A stretch of 64,000 nucleotides of DNA, taken from Scortum barcoo (lineage: Eukaryota; Chordata; Actinopteri; Centrarchiformes; Terapontidae). This document shows positions 63,442 to 64,000 of this stretch, piece by piece. Both the position numbers and the translations under genes were made by a program. The stretch spans positions 3,130,182-3,194,181 of the forward strand of contig CM041538.1 of the NCBI GenBank assembly GCA_023238725.1. Reading direction: 5' to 3'. The number at the start of each line of letters is the position of its first letter. The first letter of the stretch is position 1. A model generated the notes under the pieces. That model ran no database searches, had not been told where the DNA came from, and saw only the letters and a program-made list of their open reading frames with translations.

Positions 63442-64000
63442 CACTACAGGCCAAAAGTTTGAAAGCAAGATCAAATTTGTACAAAAAAAGATCATAGTTT
63501 CATTGGTATACTTTGCAAAAAAATAAACATGATTATTATAATCATTATTATAACCATAATTATTATATAAAGAGTAACTTATTCGAAGACATTTTTACTA
63601 TCATTATCAGGTATTAGAGGTTTTCTTGCTTAGACTTTGCTTTCTTCAAAGTAACCTCCTCTGGCTTTAACAACAGCATGGCATATACAAGTAACATTTC
63701 AGCCTGGCATTTTGTGGCATTTTTAAGGTATGTGCCAGGAATTGCATTCAAGCTTTCTTAAGTTCATCAATAAGAGACTGCTGATTTGTGAGATGATTTA
63801 AGAATGCGTTTTTCTGACTGATCGAATCCAATTCATCCCACACAAGCCTCAGAGCTGGAGTTGGAGAGAGGTCTGGAGACTGAGGGGGCCAAACCATCTT
63901 TTGAAGAACACCTTTTTGAAGAACCTCTTCTTTTTTGTCTAGGTAACATCAATGTATACCTAAAGGTAAATTGAGGAAAATTGGTGCATATCAATGAAAG
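63442..64000 (-). mobile_element. Left part of a second Tc1-like family, runs off the window
   Basis: Starts with the inverted-repeat tip CACTACAGGCCAAAAGTTTG, preceded by TA (63440-63441). On the minus strand a transposase C-terminus is seen from about 63920 down to 63640, with WPPQSPDLSPTPALRLVWDE and a late stop. The place of the catalytic Glu (Asn-Pro-Ile-Glu in the first family) reads Ser-Pro-Thr-Pro, so the triad is lost. The family differs from the element at 670-2247 in both ends and protein. The rest of the element lies outside the window. Confidence 0.82.

Overview
The window is non-coding-rich vertebrate DNA, almost certainly from a teleost fish and probably a percomorph. It holds long AT-rich stretches with very few exons, many (TG)n, (TA)n and (CT)n microsatellites, introns of about 100 bp in the one multi-exon candidate, and Tc1, hAT, Ty3/gypsy and L2/CR1-like elements of the kinds found in fish. 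One 500-base run of N is an assembly gap. I see no bacterial, CRISPR, rRNA or tRNA features.

Host genes are sparse. A single spliced exon on the plus strand (53880-53973) encodes a peptide that I read as part of the C-terminal helical domain of NAALADL2, a member of the transferrin-receptor/PSMA (M28) family. That gene is very large in other vertebrates, so much of the window may be its introns. On the minus strand, 31837-32962 holds a chain of five candidate exons with GT-AG borders and matching phases, with a TATA box upstream. An in-frame TGA lies three codons before the end of its third exon, so it is either a small unrecognised gene or a decaying one.

The rest is mainly a record of transposon history. 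From left to right: a nearly complete Tc1-like element with one frameshift (670-2247); a solo LTR with a perfect 5-bp target duplication, cutting an older minus-strand coding-like relic (4737-5373); a degraded LTR-like piece (7487-7790); an hAT-type element with an 8-bp duplication and a retroposon tail inside it (14820-15619); a LINE relic (20770-21260); a three-layer nest at 25389-29438 in which one L2/CR1-like LINE copy sits inside a second copy, which sits inside the 5' LTR of a collapsed gypsy element; a long fold-back element (30046-30537); a degenerate tandem array (36770-37085); a second, truncated Tc1 copy held between two (TA)n arrays (51068-51692); a gypsy element with an intact target duplication but a decayed interior (58682-62401); and the start of a different Tc1-like element running off the right edge (63442-64000).

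No set of genes here forms an operon or an obvious new system. The most useful leads are the exon chain with its in-frame TGA, the fold-back element with a perfect 17-bp hairpin at its centre, a spacer-free 36-bp perfect palindrome at 56354-56389, and the insertion order that the nested elements record.
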